64,000 bases of DNA from Crossiella sp. CA-258035 (lineage in GTDB: Bacteria; Actinomycetota; Actinomycetes; Mycobacteriales; Pseudonocardiaceae). The stretch spans positions 1,335,001 through 1,399,000 of the forward strand of contig NZ_CP116413.1 in the NCBI RefSeq assembly GCF_030064675.1, written 5' to 3'. Positions 1-8,697 of the stretch are shown here, piece by piece (position 1 is the first letter of the stretch; every line of letters starts with the position of its first letter). Below the pieces are notes generated by a model. It saw only the letters and a program-made list of their open reading frames with translations. It was not told where the DNA came from and searched no databases. A program made the position numbers and the translations under genes.

Positions 1-2046
1 GCCGGCCGCTACGGCGTCAGCGTGGTGGACGCGACCCCCGCGACCTACCACACCATGCTCAACCTGCTGCGCCGCCGGCCGGAGTTCGGCACCGGGCTGC
101 GCGGGGTGCGGATGTGGTGCGTGGGCGGCGCGCCGCTGGACCGCGCGCTGGCCGACAAGTTCATCGCGGCCACCGGCCAGCCCCTGCTGGACGGCTACGG
201 CAGCACCGAGCTGGGCAACATCGCGCTGGCCGCCCCGGACAACCCGGTCGGCTGCGGCAAACCGCTCGACGGCGTGGACCTGCAGATCATCAACGACAAC
301 GGGGTCACCGCCGCGCCCGGCGAGATCGGCGAGATCCTGGTCCGCTCCAGCGGCCTCATGCAGGGCTACCTGGCCGCCGACGGCAGCGTCACGCCGCGGG
401 AGAACGACACCTACCGCACCAACGACATCGGCTACCGGGACGCCGAGGGCAACCTCTACGTGGTCGGCCGCAAGTTCGCCGTGCACCGGATGGGCCACAC
501 GCTCTACCCGGAAGCCCTGGCCCGCAAGGCCGAGGTGGTGGGCGCGCCGATCAAGGTGGTCGCGCTGGACGACCAGCGCCGGGGCAGCCAGCTGGTGTTC
601 GTGGTCGCCGACCCCGAGCTGCGCGAGGCCAGGCACTGGCGCGAGCTGATCTGCGCCGAGCTGCCGCCCTTCGAGCAGCCCAACCAGGTGCTGGTGCTGC
701 CGGAGTTCCCGCTCAACGCCAACGGCAAGCCCGACCCCCGGCAGCTGGAGCAGCTCGTGCTGGAAGCCCTGCCCGGCGCCAAGGACCGGGTGACCCGGAC
801 CACCGAGCCCGAGCCGGTTCCCGACCTGTCCGCGCTGCACTACCCGGAGCGGGTGCAGGCGCTCAACGCGGTGCTGGACTTCCTGCGCGCCAACCCGCAG
901 CAGGTCATCGACGTGCTCACCGAGATCTCCAACCACAAGGCGGTGCTGGAGGAGATCGAGGCGACCATCAGCGCGCTGGAGGGCGCGGTCGAGGAGGTCT
1001 CGACCTACCGGCCGGGCCAGGTGGACAAGATGGCCGTGTTCATGTCCTCCAACGTGCTGCTCTACTCCTACGCGCTGTACATGCTGATCCCGTCGCTGTA
1101 CACCGACGAGATCATCTTCCGGCCGTCCAGCCAGGTCGCGGGCACCACCAGGCGCGTGCACGAGCTGCTGGCCCCGGTGCACGAGCTGGAGTCGATCGAG
1201 CTGACCACGCTGAGCCAGCGGCAGTTCGTCGAGGTCCCGGTGGCCGAGGCGGACGTGCTGGTGTTCACCGGCGCGTACCAGAACGCGGAGCTGGTCCGTT
1301 CCGAGCTGCGCGATGACCAGATGCTGCTGTTCTTCGGCCAGGGCGTGAACCCGTTCATCGTCGCCCCCGGCGCGGACATCGACCTGGCGGTCACCGACGC
1401 GCTGCGCATCCGCATGGTCAACTCCGGCCAGGACTGCTTCGGCCCGGACGTGTTCATGGTCAACTCCGCCGAGGCGGAGCGGTTCACCGACCAGCTGGTC
1501 AAGCGGGTGGCCGACCTGCGCTACGGCAGCTACACCGACCCCGAAGCGGACTATTCTTCCCTCTGCTACGACACCGCGCTAGAGGCGGCGGCGGACTACC
1601 TGCGAACCAACAGAGAACACATCGTGCAGGGCGGCCGGGTGGACTTCCGGTCGCGGCATGTGGAGCCCACGGTGCTCGTGCGCAGGTACAACAAGAAGAT
1701 GCCCATCGAGGAGACGTTCTCGCCCATCTTCAACGTGGTGGTCTACGAGAACGCGCAGCAGCTCAAGTCGTTCATCAACTCGCCGCTGGTCAACGAGCGG
1801 GCCATGGCCGCGATGATCTACGGCGAGGACCAGGCGGCGACCGAGCTGCTGGCCAAGCGGCACGCGGTGTGCGCCAACATGACGATCTTCGAGGTGGAGA
1901 ACGGCAACAAGCCGTTCGGCGGGCACGGCGTGGCCGCCAACTACGTCGCCTACCAGGGAGAGCGGCACGCCGAGCCGATCCTGATCTCCAAGGCGGTCGC
2001 CGAGCACCTCCCCGCAGCCAAGCAGAGCAGGATGGCCAACGCATGA
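1..2046 (+). CDS. Adenylate-forming ligase fused to aldehyde-dehydrogenase-like reductase (5' partial)
   Basis: The reading frame is open from the first base, so the N-terminus lies outside the window. Visible residues 1 to about 265 are the C-terminal half of an adenylate-forming enzyme: DGYGSTE (A5-like), YRTNDIG and VVGRKF (A7/A8-like), and NANGKPD carrying the A10 lysine. About 40 linker residues follow. From about residue 340 the protein is an aldehyde dehydrogenase, with SGQDCFGPD holding the presumed catalytic Cys near visible residue 479 and GNKPFGG near the end. The usual catalytic Glu motif (ELGG) is replaced by FFGQG, as in acyl-transferring family members. I infer activation of a carboxylate and its reduction to an aldehyde through a Cys thioester. 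No carrier-protein domain is visible. Its stop overlaps the next start (ATGA), so the two genes are coupled. The substrate is unknown. Confidence 0.8.
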   Translation, partial: AGRYGVSVVDATPATYHTMLNLLRRRPEFGTGLRGVRMWCVGGAPLDRALADKFIAATGQPLLDGYGSTELGNIALAAPDNPVGCGKPLDGVDLQIINDNGVTAAPGEIGEILVRSSGLMQGYLAADGSVTPRENDTYRTNDIGYRDAEGNLYVVGRKFAVHRMGHTLYPEALARKAEVVGAPIKVVALDDQRRGSQLVFVVADPELREARHWRELICAELPPFEQPNQVLVLPEFPLNANGKPDPRQLEQLVLEALPGAKDRVTRTTEPEPVPDLSALHYPERVQALNAVLDFLRANPQQVIDVLTEISNHKAVLEEIEATISALEGAVEEVSTYRPGQVDKMAVFMSSNVLLYSYALYMLIPSLYTDEIIFRPSSQVAGTTRRVHELLAPVHELESIELTTLSQRQFVEVPVAEADVLVFTGAYQNAELVRSELRDDQMLLFFGQGVNPFIVAPGADIDLAVTDALRIRMVNSGQDCFGPDVFMVNSAEAERFTDQLVKRVADLRYGSYTDPEADYSSLCYDTALEAAADYLRTNREHIVQGGRVDFRSRHVEPTVLVRRYNKKMPIEETFSPIFNVVVYENAQQLKSFINSPLVNERAMAAMIYGEDQAATELLAKRHAVCANMTIFEVENGNKPFGGHGVAANYVAYQGERHAEPILISKAVAEHLPAAKQSRMANA

Positions 2047-3752
2047 CCGAGCAGACCTACCAGGGCGCCTGGAACGCCGCTGTCGACTTCCTCACCGCGG
2101 CGGGGATCGAGACGATCTTCGGCCTGCCCGGTGACGACCTCGGCATGCTGCGCGCCCTGGAGCCCACCGACCGGCGCATGGTGCTGTGCCGGGACCAGCG
2201 CAACGCGGTGTTCATGGCCACCGGGTACGCGCTGCAGTCCGGCAAGCCCGGCATCGCGGTCATCGGCAAGGGCCCGGCCGCGGCCAACGCGGTCACCGGT
2301 CTGCTGGAGGCGCACTGCTCGGCCGCGCCGGTGGTGGTGCTGGCCGGCGGCACCAGCGTGGAACAGCGCGGCAGCAACGCCTTCCAGGAGCTGGACCAGC
2401 TCGCGCTGGTGGCTCCGCTGACCAAGTGGGCGCACCGGGTGGACCACCCGGACCGGGTGGCCGCGGCGCTGGAGAAGGCGCTGCTGATCGCCACCTCCGG
2501 CCAGCCCGGCCCGGTGTACCTGGAGTTCCCGGACCACCTGCTCAAGGAAGAGATCCCGCGCACCCGCCCGTGGAACACCCTGGCCGACGTGGCCAGGGCC
2601 GACCACGCCCTCGGCGCCGCTGAGGGCGCTGCTCTCGAAGCGATCAAGGCGGCCAAGCGGCCGCTGATCCTGGTCGGCGGCGGCATGCGGCACCGCAACG
2701 CCGACCGCCTGGTCGAGCGCCTGGCCGAGACCATCGGGGCCGGCATCTACAGCACGGCCACCGGACGCTCCACTGTGGACGAGAGCCACGCCCAGTTCTG
2801 CGGCCTGGCCGGGCTGTACTCGCCGCAGCAGACCGCCGAGCTGTGGAGCGGCGCGGACCTGCTGATCACGCTGGGCTCCCGCCTTGAGGAGACCGCCACC
2901 TTCGGCTGGGAGGGCATCGGCTCCACGGTGCCGGTGGTGCAGGTCAACATCGACGCCGCCGGGCTGTCCGTGGAGTTCGCCGGTCCCAAGGTGATCGGCG
3001 ACGGCGCGGGCACCGTGGCGGCCTGGCTGACCGCGCTGGCCGGGCACACCCCGGACGCGGACTGGGTGGCCACCATCTCCCGCTGCCGCGCCGCCACGGC
3101 CGCCGCCGCGCAGGACCGGCTGAAGATCTTCGGCGAGGACGGCTACACGCACGTGGCCGAGGTGCTCGCGGCCATCGACGCGGTGGCCCCGGCCTCCCGG
3201 ATCCTGGTGCAGGAGAACGGGTTGCAGGACATGTGGTCCTACATCTACCCGTACTACTCCACCGGCGCGCAGGGCGGCTCAGTGGTCCCCTCCGAGCAGA
3301 CCACGCTGGGCTTCGGCGCGGCCGCGGCCGCCGGGGTCAAGATCGCCGCGCCGGACCGCCCAGTGATCGCCTTCGTCGGCGACGGCGCGTTCAACCTGTT
3401 CCGCAGCGACCTGGAAACCCTTGGCCGGGAAGGCATCGGGGTGGTCTACGTGGTGCTGCGCAACGGCGGCTACGGCTGGTTGCAGTCCCAGCTGGACCAG
3501 CACGGCCTGCCCGCCGAGCGCTACCCGTTCGTCTCCAGCGAACTGGCCGCCGCCGCGCACGCCACCCCGCCGAAGGTCGAGCAGGTCGTGATCACCGACA
3601 AGGCGGCGCTCACCGACGCGCTCGGCCAGGCGGTGACCGCCTCACTGGAGGGCCGGGTCACCGTGGTGCACGTGCCGGTCGAGCTCTCCGACGCCCCGCC
3701 CGGGATCAGCGACCTGGAGGGCGACTTCCCCGGCGGCAACGAGAAGCACTAA
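2043..3752 (+). CDS. Thiamine-diphosphate-dependent enzyme, acetolactate-synthase/benzaldehyde-lyase superfamily
   Basis: The 569-aa protein has the three-domain ThDP layout: Pyr domain (about 1-165), central domain (about 185-320) and PP domain (about 360-545). The ThDP/Mg motif begins at GDGAF and ends at LRNGGYGW. The conserved cofactor-activating Glu of the N-terminal domain (RHE in homologues) appears as RDQ here, a Glu-to-Gln change that only a few carboligases tolerate. The start chosen is the ATG overlapping the upstream stop; the longer open frame upstream is only a shadow of the ligase gene. The family catalyses decarboxylation or acyloin-type carboligation. Beside an aldehyde-forming fusion, a role in joining that aldehyde to a second unit is plausible but inferred. 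It ends tail to tail with the next gene, overlapping it by 4 bp. Confidence 0.85.
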   Translation: MTEQTYQGAWNAAVDFLTAAGIETIFGLPGDDLGMLRALEPTDRRMVLCRDQRNAVFMATGYALQSGKPGIAVIGKGPAAANAVTGLLEAHCSAAPVVVLAGGTSVEQRGSNAFQELDQLALVAPLTKWAHRVDHPDRVAAALEKALLIATSGQPGPVYLEFPDHLLKEEIPRTRPWNTLADVARADHALGAAEGAALEAIKAAKRPLILVGGGMRHRNADRLVERLAETIGAGIYSTATGRSTVDESHAQFCGLAGLYSPQQTAELWSGADLLITLGSRLEETATFGWEGIGSTVPVVQVNIDAAGLSVEFAGPKVIGDGAGTVAAWLTALAGHTPDADWVATISRCRAATAAAAQDRLKIFGEDGYTHVAEVLAAIDAVAPASRILVQENGLQDMWSYIYPYYSTGAQGGSVVPSEQTTLGFGAAAAAGVKIAAPDRPVIAFVGDGAFNLFRSDLETLGREGIGVVYVVLRNGGYGWLQSQLDQHGLPAERYPFVSSELAAAAHATPPKVEQVVITDKAALTDALGQAVTASLEGRVTVVHVPVELSDAPPGISDLEGDFPGGNEKH

Positions 3753-4315
3753 CCGCGCAGGTACGCCTCGCCCCGAGGGGAGAGGCGGTAGCCGACCTCA
3801 AGGCTCTCGGTCAGCCCGAGCTCCTTGAGCTTGCGCACGTCGTTCTTGAACGGCACCGTGTCCCGGCCGGTCCGGGCGGCCAGCTCAGCCGCCCGGACCC
3901 CGGGACACTCCGCGATCAGCCCGAGCACCGCGGCCGTCCACGGCCCGCGCTTGGCCCGACTGTCCATTCCGGACAGCTTCCGCGCGATTTCCGCTCTGTC
4001 CACTTCGGACAGTGCGTCCTGTTCGCGCAACGAGATCCGCGGATCGGCCCCGCCCAGCCGCAGCTCGATCCGGTACAGCGTGCCGCCTTCACCCTTGTGC
4101 AGGCTCCGCAACAGCGCCGCCCGGTCGGCGAACCCGGCCCGCACCGCCTCCTCCTCGCCGACCTCCTCGACCGGTTCCACCGCGAGGATCTCCACCAGCC
4201 CTGCCGCGGTGCGCAGCACGGTGCCCGCGCGCACGCTCGGCCGCCGCCAGCGCCGGAACGCCAGGGTGACCGCACCGGCGGCGATGCCCTCCAGTGCGGC
4301 ACTGGTGAACAGCAT
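3749..4315 (-). CDS. ASCH/PUA-like N-terminal protein with C-terminal winged-helix-like region
   Basis: A 188-aa protein. Residues about 1-55 (LEGIAAGAVTLAFRRW, then RAGTVLR) look like an ASCH domain, a PUA-like RNA-binding fold. Residues about 120-188 (AAELAARTGRDTVPFK, LKELGL, YRLSPRGEAYL) resemble a winged-helix DNA-binding end. Its ATG shares one base with the stop of the EspG gene (TGATG), so it is translationally coupled to the ESX-associated genes. The role is unknown; regulation of the operon through RNA or DNA binding is one possibility. Two short palindromes of the GTCC-N5-GGAC type lie inside the gene. Confidence 0.7.
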   Translation of the reverse strand: MLFTSAALEGIAAGAVTLAFRRWRRPSVRAGTVLRTAAGLVEILAVEPVEEVGEEEAVRAGFADRAALLRSLHKGEGGTLYRIELRLGGADPRISLREQDALSEVDRAEIARKLSGMDSRAKRGPWTAAVLGLIAECPGVRAAELAARTGRDTVPFKNDVRKLKELGLTESLEVGYRLSPRGEAYLRG

Positions 4316-5103
4316 CAGTCCTGGTCCAGCTCTCCCAGCAGGCGCTCGATCTGCCCGGTCAGCCGGTTGCCGTCGGCCGGGCTCATCGTGGTCCACGGCG
4401 TGCCGTCGGAGCCCCGGTGCTCCTCCATCAGGTAGCGCCCGGCCGGGGTGTCGTAGAAGGCCACCACGTGGTCGGCCCGGTTGCGCCGCCCGAGCCGGTC
4501 GGTCACAGTCGCCCCGAACTGACCGCTCTGCTCCGCGCCCTCGATCATGATCGCCACACTCTGCGCGTCGGCGGCGCTGATCCCGTTGTCGCGCAAGGCT
4601 TCCGCGAACGCCTTGACCGAGGTGCCGACATCCCGCGCGGCGGTGTCGATCACCGAGCTGGGCAGCGAGATCGAGTGACCCGGCCCGGCCTTGCGCACGG
4701 GCAGCAGGCCCACCACCGCCCTGGCCAGCCCGCCGGGGTAGATCGGCCGCAGGCTCAGCTCGTCCTCGCTGAGCACCGCCAGCACCGCGTCCTCCCCGGC
4801 GCTGACGGCCAGCGCCCGCACCTCCCGGCCCAGCCACAGCCGCGCGTCCACCGCGCGGGCGGGCTTGGCCAGCAGGGTCAGCGCGTCCACCAGCTCCGGC
4901 CGCACCCCACCGTTGCTGACCAGCTCGTTGCGGTGCAGCTCGTCCCAGGCCTCGTTGACCGCCTCGGTGCGCTCGTGTTCTTCGTAGCCGCGCGGGTTCA
5001 CGTGCAGCACGATCGGCATCTCGGTCAGCCGCAGCTTCTCCCACAGCACCTGGTACGCCGAGGCGGAGAGCCGGAACTCCGGCGCGGCAGAGGTTTCCAG
5101 CAT
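4315..5103 (-). CDS. EspG-family ESX secretion-associated chaperone
   Basis: A 262-aa protein whose opening (FRLSASAYQVLWEKL, then LHVNPRGYEEHERTE) and C-terminal part (GRRNRADHVVAFYDTPAGR, TMSPADGNRL) match the EspG family. EspG proteins are cytosolic chaperones that bind PE/PPE substrates before type VII secretion. The gene follows the PPE-like gene by 3 bp and has a good ribosome site (AGGAG, 6 nt from ATG). No EccA-E secretion components are nearby, so this looks like an orphan substrate/chaperone set using a secretion system encoded elsewhere. Confidence 0.88.
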   Translation of the reverse strand: MLETSAAPEFRLSASAYQVLWEKLRLTEMPIVLHVNPRGYEEHERTEAVNEAWDELHRNELVSNGGVRPELVDALTLLAKPARAVDARLWLGREVRALAVSAGEDAVLAVLSEDELSLRPIYPGGLARAVVGLLPVRKAGPGHSISLPSSVIDTAARDVGTSVKAFAEALRDNGISAADAQSVAIMIEGAEQSGQFGATVTDRLGRRNRADHVVAFYDTPAGRYLMEEHRGSDGTPWTTMSPADGNRLTGQIERLLGELDQD

Positions 5104-5106
5104 CGC

Positions 5107-6327
5107 CTACTCCTGGTGCTCGCCGATGACCGGCGGCGCGACCAGCCGATCGTCGACGAAGATCTCGTCGGAGTCGAGCACGTACTGGTTCTCGTGCTCC
5201 TCGTCCTCCTCGCCGGGCCGCGCCGCCCCGGCAGGCGCCGCCTGCTGCATGAACTGCCCGGCCCGCCCGGCAACCGGCGACCCGGTCCGCGAGGCGGGCA
5301 CCTGCGGCGAGCCACCAACCCCAGCCGCCCCACCCCGCCCAACCTGGTTCCCGGCCCCAGCACCGCCAGCACTGCCGCCGCTGCTGCCGCCGCCGAACCC
5401 ACCACCGACAAAGCCGCCGCCGAACCCGCCACCGCCGGTCCCGCCACCACCCCCGGTCGGCCCGAAGTTCCCCGGCACGTTTGCCGCCCCCTGCGTCGGC
5501 ACCGGCGTGTACTGGCTCGGCGTCACCGCCGCCACCCTGGTCGGATCCTCGGTCCCACCGGGCCGATCACCCACCGGCCGATCACCCGTCGGCTGCTCCG
5601 GCCGCTGCGGATCCCGCGGCTCCTGCGGTTGCGGCCCAACGGGATCAGTCCCATCCCGGCCGCTGCCAACCCCACCGGGGTAGCTCTGGTCGCCACCCCC
5701 GCCACCACCACGCCGGGTCGGCGCGCCCACCGGCCGCCGCCCGCCACCAGGCCCCGGCGGCGGGGGAGTGACCTGCTCGTCCACCGCCACCAGCGGCGGC
5801 TCGGCGATCGTCGGCAAGGCCCGCACGTTCGCACTGGAGGAGGTCGAGTAGGTCGACATCACCTGCGCGGCCCGGATGTGCGCCTCCTTGGCCGCCTCTT
5901 CCTCCTCCTGCCGATCGGTCTTGACCCCGAAGAAGTTCTTGACCCCCTTGACCGGCGCCCAGTCCTCCCCGGACTTCACCTCCACCGGCTTCGGCATCGC
6001 CGTCTTGGCCGCACTGAACGCATCCGCCTGCGAACCGGTCGCCCTGCCCGCGTTCTCCACCGCGGTCCTGGCCAGCTCCAGCCACGGCCCCAGCCCACCG
6101 ATCGCGGCCTGCGCGTTGTCCGCCGCCTGCCCCTGCCAGACCCCGCCGAGCTTGCTCAGCCCGGTCTTGAGGTCGTTGACGGCGTTGTAGAACCCTTGCG
6201 CCAGCTCGGCCTGGACCCGTTTGGCGGGTTCGGCAGTGGCGGGGCCGCGGCCCTGGTGCAGGTCGTTGTAGAGCTTCTGGTGCGGGACGGCCATCCAGTT
6301 CCGGCACACGTCCAACGAGTTCATCAT
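5107..6327 (-). CDS. PPE-like ESX substrate with Gly/Pro-rich C-terminus
   Basis: A 406-aa protein. The start is set by AGGGGGAACC just before a double ATG; the longer frame upstream overlaps the DUF3558 gene in another frame. Residues 1-150 are helical and WXG/PPE-like (NWMAVPHQKLYNDLHQGR, then a GGVWQG turn). The middle is Pro-rich with dozens of basic and acidic residues. From about residue 290 it becomes a Gly-rich tract of GGGG and GGGF repeats, and it ends in an acidic tail. This matches actinobacterial PPE-domain proteins exported by type VII systems. The adjacent EspG gene supports the call. The Gly-rich part is probably extracytoplasmic. Confidence 0.8.
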   Translation of the reverse strand: MMNSLDVCRNWMAVPHQKLYNDLHQGRGPATAEPAKRVQAELAQGFYNAVNDLKTGLSKLGGVWQGQAADNAQAAIGGLGPWLELARTAVENAGRATGSQADAFSAAKTAMPKPVEVKSGEDWAPVKGVKNFFGVKTDRQEEEEAAKEAHIRAAQVMSTYSTSSSANVRALPTIAEPPLVAVDEQVTPPPPGPGGGRRPVGAPTRRGGGGGGDQSYPGGVGSGRDGTDPVGPQPQEPRDPQRPEQPTGDRPVGDRPGGTEDPTRVAAVTPSQYTPVPTQGAANVPGNFGPTGGGGGTGGGGFGGGFVGGGFGGGSSGGSAGGAGAGNQVGRGGAAGVGGSPQVPASRTGSPVAGRAGQFMQQAAPAGAARPGEEDEEHENQYVLDSDEIFVDDRLVAPPVIGEHQE

Positions 6328-6341
6328 GGTTCCCCCTGTTG

Positions 6342-6926
6342 CTATTTCTTCGACAGCGTGGCCACCGCGGCTTCGGCGACCTGGGCGGCGCGCTTGCACA
6401 GCTCGGCCCGGCCGAGCGGTTGCTTCCGGTTGCTCTCGCTGTAGTGCGAGCGGAGCACCTGGCCGTCGGCGACGTCGACCTGCACAGTGCAGAACTCGTT
6501 GCCCGGCATGCTCGGCGTCCACACCTCGTAGGCGAAGTAGCCGGAAACGGCGACCTGGCGCACCTCACCGGTGACCTGTCCAGGCGCGAACCGCGCCACG
6601 CCTTCCTTCGTCATGGCGGTCAGCACGAAGCCGACCTTCTCCTTGTCGTTGATGAAGTTGCAGTCGTCGGCGTTCAAGGTGTCGCTGTGCCCGGCCTGGA
6701 TCGGGCGGTCGATGCCGAACGGCGCCTGCTGTTCCTTGGTCAGCAGCTCGCACGGCCGCACCCCGTTGAGGTCGAGCACCTTGGGCCGGGCCGGTGTGGC
6801 CGGGGAGGTGCTCGTGCTCGACTGCGCCGTCGAACTGGTGCCCGGTCCGGCGTTGCCCCCGCCGCACGCGGCCAGGCCGAGTGCGAGCGCGGTGGTGGCG
6901 GCGATCAGGATGCGGCGGTCAGCCAC
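6342..6926 (-). CDS. DUF3558 family lipoprotein
   Basis: A 194-aa protein starting at a GTG preceded by AGGGAGA. A signal peptide ends in a lipobox (LGLAAC, Cys near residue 20), followed by a Ser/Thr-rich linker. The mature part has the DUF3558 features: RPCELLTKEQQAPFG, a central DDCNF and a late Cys in EFCTVQV and LCKRAAQ. The family is common beside ESX genes in actinobacteria; its function is unknown. The gene overlaps the stop of the upstream small ESX-like gene by 8 bp. Confidence 0.85.
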   Translation of the reverse strand: MADRRILIAATTALALGLAACGGGNAGPGTSSTAQSSTSTSPATPARPKVLDLNGVRPCELLTKEQQAPFGIDRPIQAGHSDTLNADDCNFINDKEKVGFVLTAMTKEGVARFAPGQVTGEVRQVAVSGYFAYEVWTPSMPGNEFCTVQVDVADGQVLRSHYSESNRKQPLGRAELCKRAAQVAEAAVATLSKK

Positions 6927-7266
6927 GCGCGTCTCCCTGGAACTTGCCCCGGTTGCCCTCATCGGAGAGGCGGTACTGCTGCTGCACGGCGGTGAGCTGC
7001 TCGATGATCGTCTCCAGGCGCGCCTGGAAGGCGACCACCGCCGCGTACACCGAGCCGGTGCTCTGCAGGTTCTTGGCGTTGAACTCGGCCGCGACATCCT
7101 TGCTGACGTCGTCATTGCCCATGGGTTGGATCTGGAGGTCCGTCTGCGCCTTGCGCGCGAGGACGAACATCCGGTCCTTGGTCTGCTGGTACAGCTGGAT
7201 CGTGGCCGGGACCTGGGCCAGGTCGATCTTCATGCCGTCCACTGAGACGCTGCCTTGTGGTGCCAC
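6919..7266 (-). CDS. Small helical ESX-associated protein, WXG100-like size
   Basis: A protein of about 115 aa, mostly predicted helix (IQLYQQTKDRMFVLARKA; VVAFQARLETIIEQLTAVQQ), with a size and placement like ESX-associated small proteins. No WXG turn is visible. The GTG at 7266 is chosen because GGGGG lies 9 nt upstream; a TTG at 7272 is the alternative but sits too close to that site. It is the first gene of the DUF3558/PPE/EspG/ASCH operon, all on the minus strand with overlaps or short gaps. The function is not recognised. Confidence 0.65.
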   Translation of the reverse strand: MAPQGSVSVDGMKIDLAQVPATIQLYQQTKDRMFVLARKAQTDLQIQPMGNDDVSKDVAAEFNAKNLQSTGSVYAAVVAFQARLETIIEQLTAVQQQYRLSDEGNRGKFQGDARG

Positions 7267-7279
7267 TTTCAACTACCCC

Positions 7280-7299
7280 CTGAGATCAGCTCATCTCAG
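7280..7299. promoter_or_regulatory. Inverted repeat in the leader of the ESX-associated operon
   Basis: A perfect 7-bp inverted repeat, CTGAGAT-N6-ATCTCAG, lies directly upstream of the ribosome site of the first operon gene. It could be an operator or a small hairpin near the translation start. The binding factor is unknown. Confidence 0.45.
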
Positions 7300-7376
7300 A
7301 TCGTAGCCGCGGCAAACGACCCTCACCGGCCTGTTCAGCCTGCTCGGGCGACTCCACTCGTTCGGGTGACGTGCAA

Positions 7377-7943
7377 CTACTTAGCGCTGGTCAGCGTCCC
7401 TACCGCGGCCTCGGCGACCTTGGTGGCGCGCTGGCAGACCTCGTCCTTGGCGAGGGGCTTGTCGCGGCCTTCCTCGATGTAGGCGGCGGTCAGCACGCGG
7501 TTCGGGGCGGCGTCCAGGTGGACCGTGCAGAACTGCTCGCCCGCGGGCTGGTCGGTGCGGACCCGGAAGCCGGGGAAACCGGCCACGGTGACCGGGTCGG
7601 TCTGGCCTGCGGCCTTGCCGGGGCCGAACTCGGCGATGCCGCGGTCGCCGACCAGGACCACCGACAGGCTCACCTTCTCCTTGTGGCTGACGAAAACACA
7701 GCTGGGGGCGTTGAAGGTGGGGCTGGTGCCGTCCTCGGCGGGCTGGTCGACGCCGAGCTCGGTCTGCTGCGGCTGGGGCAGCAGCGCGCAGGGCTTGACG
7801 TTGTCGAAGGCCAGTTCGCGCGGGCGGGCCGGGGAGCTGCTCGTGCCGGGGTCCGCGGTGGAGCTGCCGCAACCTGCCAGGCCTAAGGCGAGAGCGGCGA
7901 TCGTCGCGGCGACGAGCGGGCGGCTGGCGAACACGGCGGGCAC
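7377..7943 (-). CDS. DUF3558 family lipoprotein (second copy)
   Basis: A 188-aa paralogue of the lipoprotein at 6342-6926. It begins at GTG with AGGAGA 6 nt upstream. The lipobox is LGLAGC (Cys near residue 25). The mature region keeps the family pattern: KPCALLPQPQQTELG, APSCVFVSHKEKV, GEQFCTVHLD and VCQRATKVAEAAV. Two copies flanking one small ESX-like gene suggest a local duplication. It stands about 110 bp upstream of the main operon and may be transcribed separately. Confidence 0.85.
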   Translation of the reverse strand: MPAVFASRPLVAATIAALALGLAGCGSSTADPGTSSSPARPRELAFDNVKPCALLPQPQQTELGVDQPAEDGTSPTFNAPSCVFVSHKEKVSLSVVLVGDRGIAEFGPGKAAGQTDPVTVAGFPGFRVRTDQPAGEQFCTVHLDAAPNRVLTAAYIEEGRDKPLAKDEVCQRATKVAEAAVGTLTSAK

Positions 7944-8049
7944 GGGGGTCTCCTGGCGCTTGCGCGGTCCGGTCCGGATCCGGACTCTGCGTGCAGTACA
8001 GATTACCGAACGTGCGCCGAGGGGCCGCGAGCGCCTGCGGGCGGGCCGC

Positions 8050-8697
8050 TCAGGTGTGCTTCACCGTGACGTCGCCGCGGTCGGAGCCCACCTCGATGCG
8101 CGGGCCGGGCCCGTTCGGCACCTCGACGGTGGCCTTGCCCAAGCGCTCCTTGACCTTCGTGGTCACCTGGTAGGACCGGCCGCCCGGCACGGTCACGGTG
8201 ACCTCGCCGCCCTCGGTGTGCGCGGCCAGCCGGTCGAACTCGCCGGTGGCGCCCACCACGACCTCGCCGAGCTTGGTCCTGGCCTCGATCTCCTTGGCCG
8301 CCACCGCGTTCAGCGTGATGCTGCCGGTCTTGTTGACCACCTTCACGGTGACGCCGCCCGGCAGCGCGATGTCCCAGTTCACCGCGCAGTCGCCGCCCGC
8401 GCCGGCGCAGGTGCCGGTCAGCCGCAGGGTGCCGCCCTCCTTGACCACCTCGGCCTGGGACGTGCGGGTGGTCTGCTGGGTGAGCTCCCGCTTCACCACC
8501 AGCCGGTCGCCGCCGGTGATCTTGATGGTGCCGACCAGGTTGGTCAGGTCGATCGCGGTGATCTCGGGGCCGAACTCGTCGGACTGGCTCTCCACCGTCT
8601 CGGTGACCTTGTTGACCACCGCGCACCCACCGGCGGCGATGGCGACGGATCCGGCGAGCACGACACCCGCGAGCCGTGCGGGAAGCTTCACTGTCAA
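8050..8697 (-). CDS. DUF4097-type beta-helix lipoprotein
   Basis: About 215 aa. Residues 1-25 are a lipoprotein signal with lipobox IAAGGC. The rest is a run of short beta-strands (IKITGGDRLVVKREL, TLRLTGTC, GSITLNAVA, GEVTVTVPGG) typical of DUF4097 putative adhesins. I place the start at TTG 8697, with GGAGAG 7 nt upstream; GTG at 8691 is the alternative. The protein is probably anchored on the outer face of the membrane. Its function is unknown. Confidence 0.75.
   Translation of the reverse strand: MTVKLPARLAGVVLAGSVAIAAGGCAVVNKVTETVESQSDEFGPEITAIDLTNLVGTIKITGGDRLVVKRELTQQTTRTSQAEVVKEGGTLRLTGTCAGAGGDCAVNWDIALPGGVTVKVVNKTGSITLNAVAAKEIEARTKLGEVVVGATGEFDRLAAHTEGGEVTVTVPGGRSYQVTTKVKERLGKATVEVPNGPGPRIEVGSDRGDVTVKHT

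Noticed and set aside
3749-5044. 431-aa minus-strand protein
   Set aside because: Its first 240 residues are an out-of-frame reading of the espG-like gene; only the part from 4315 down is coding.
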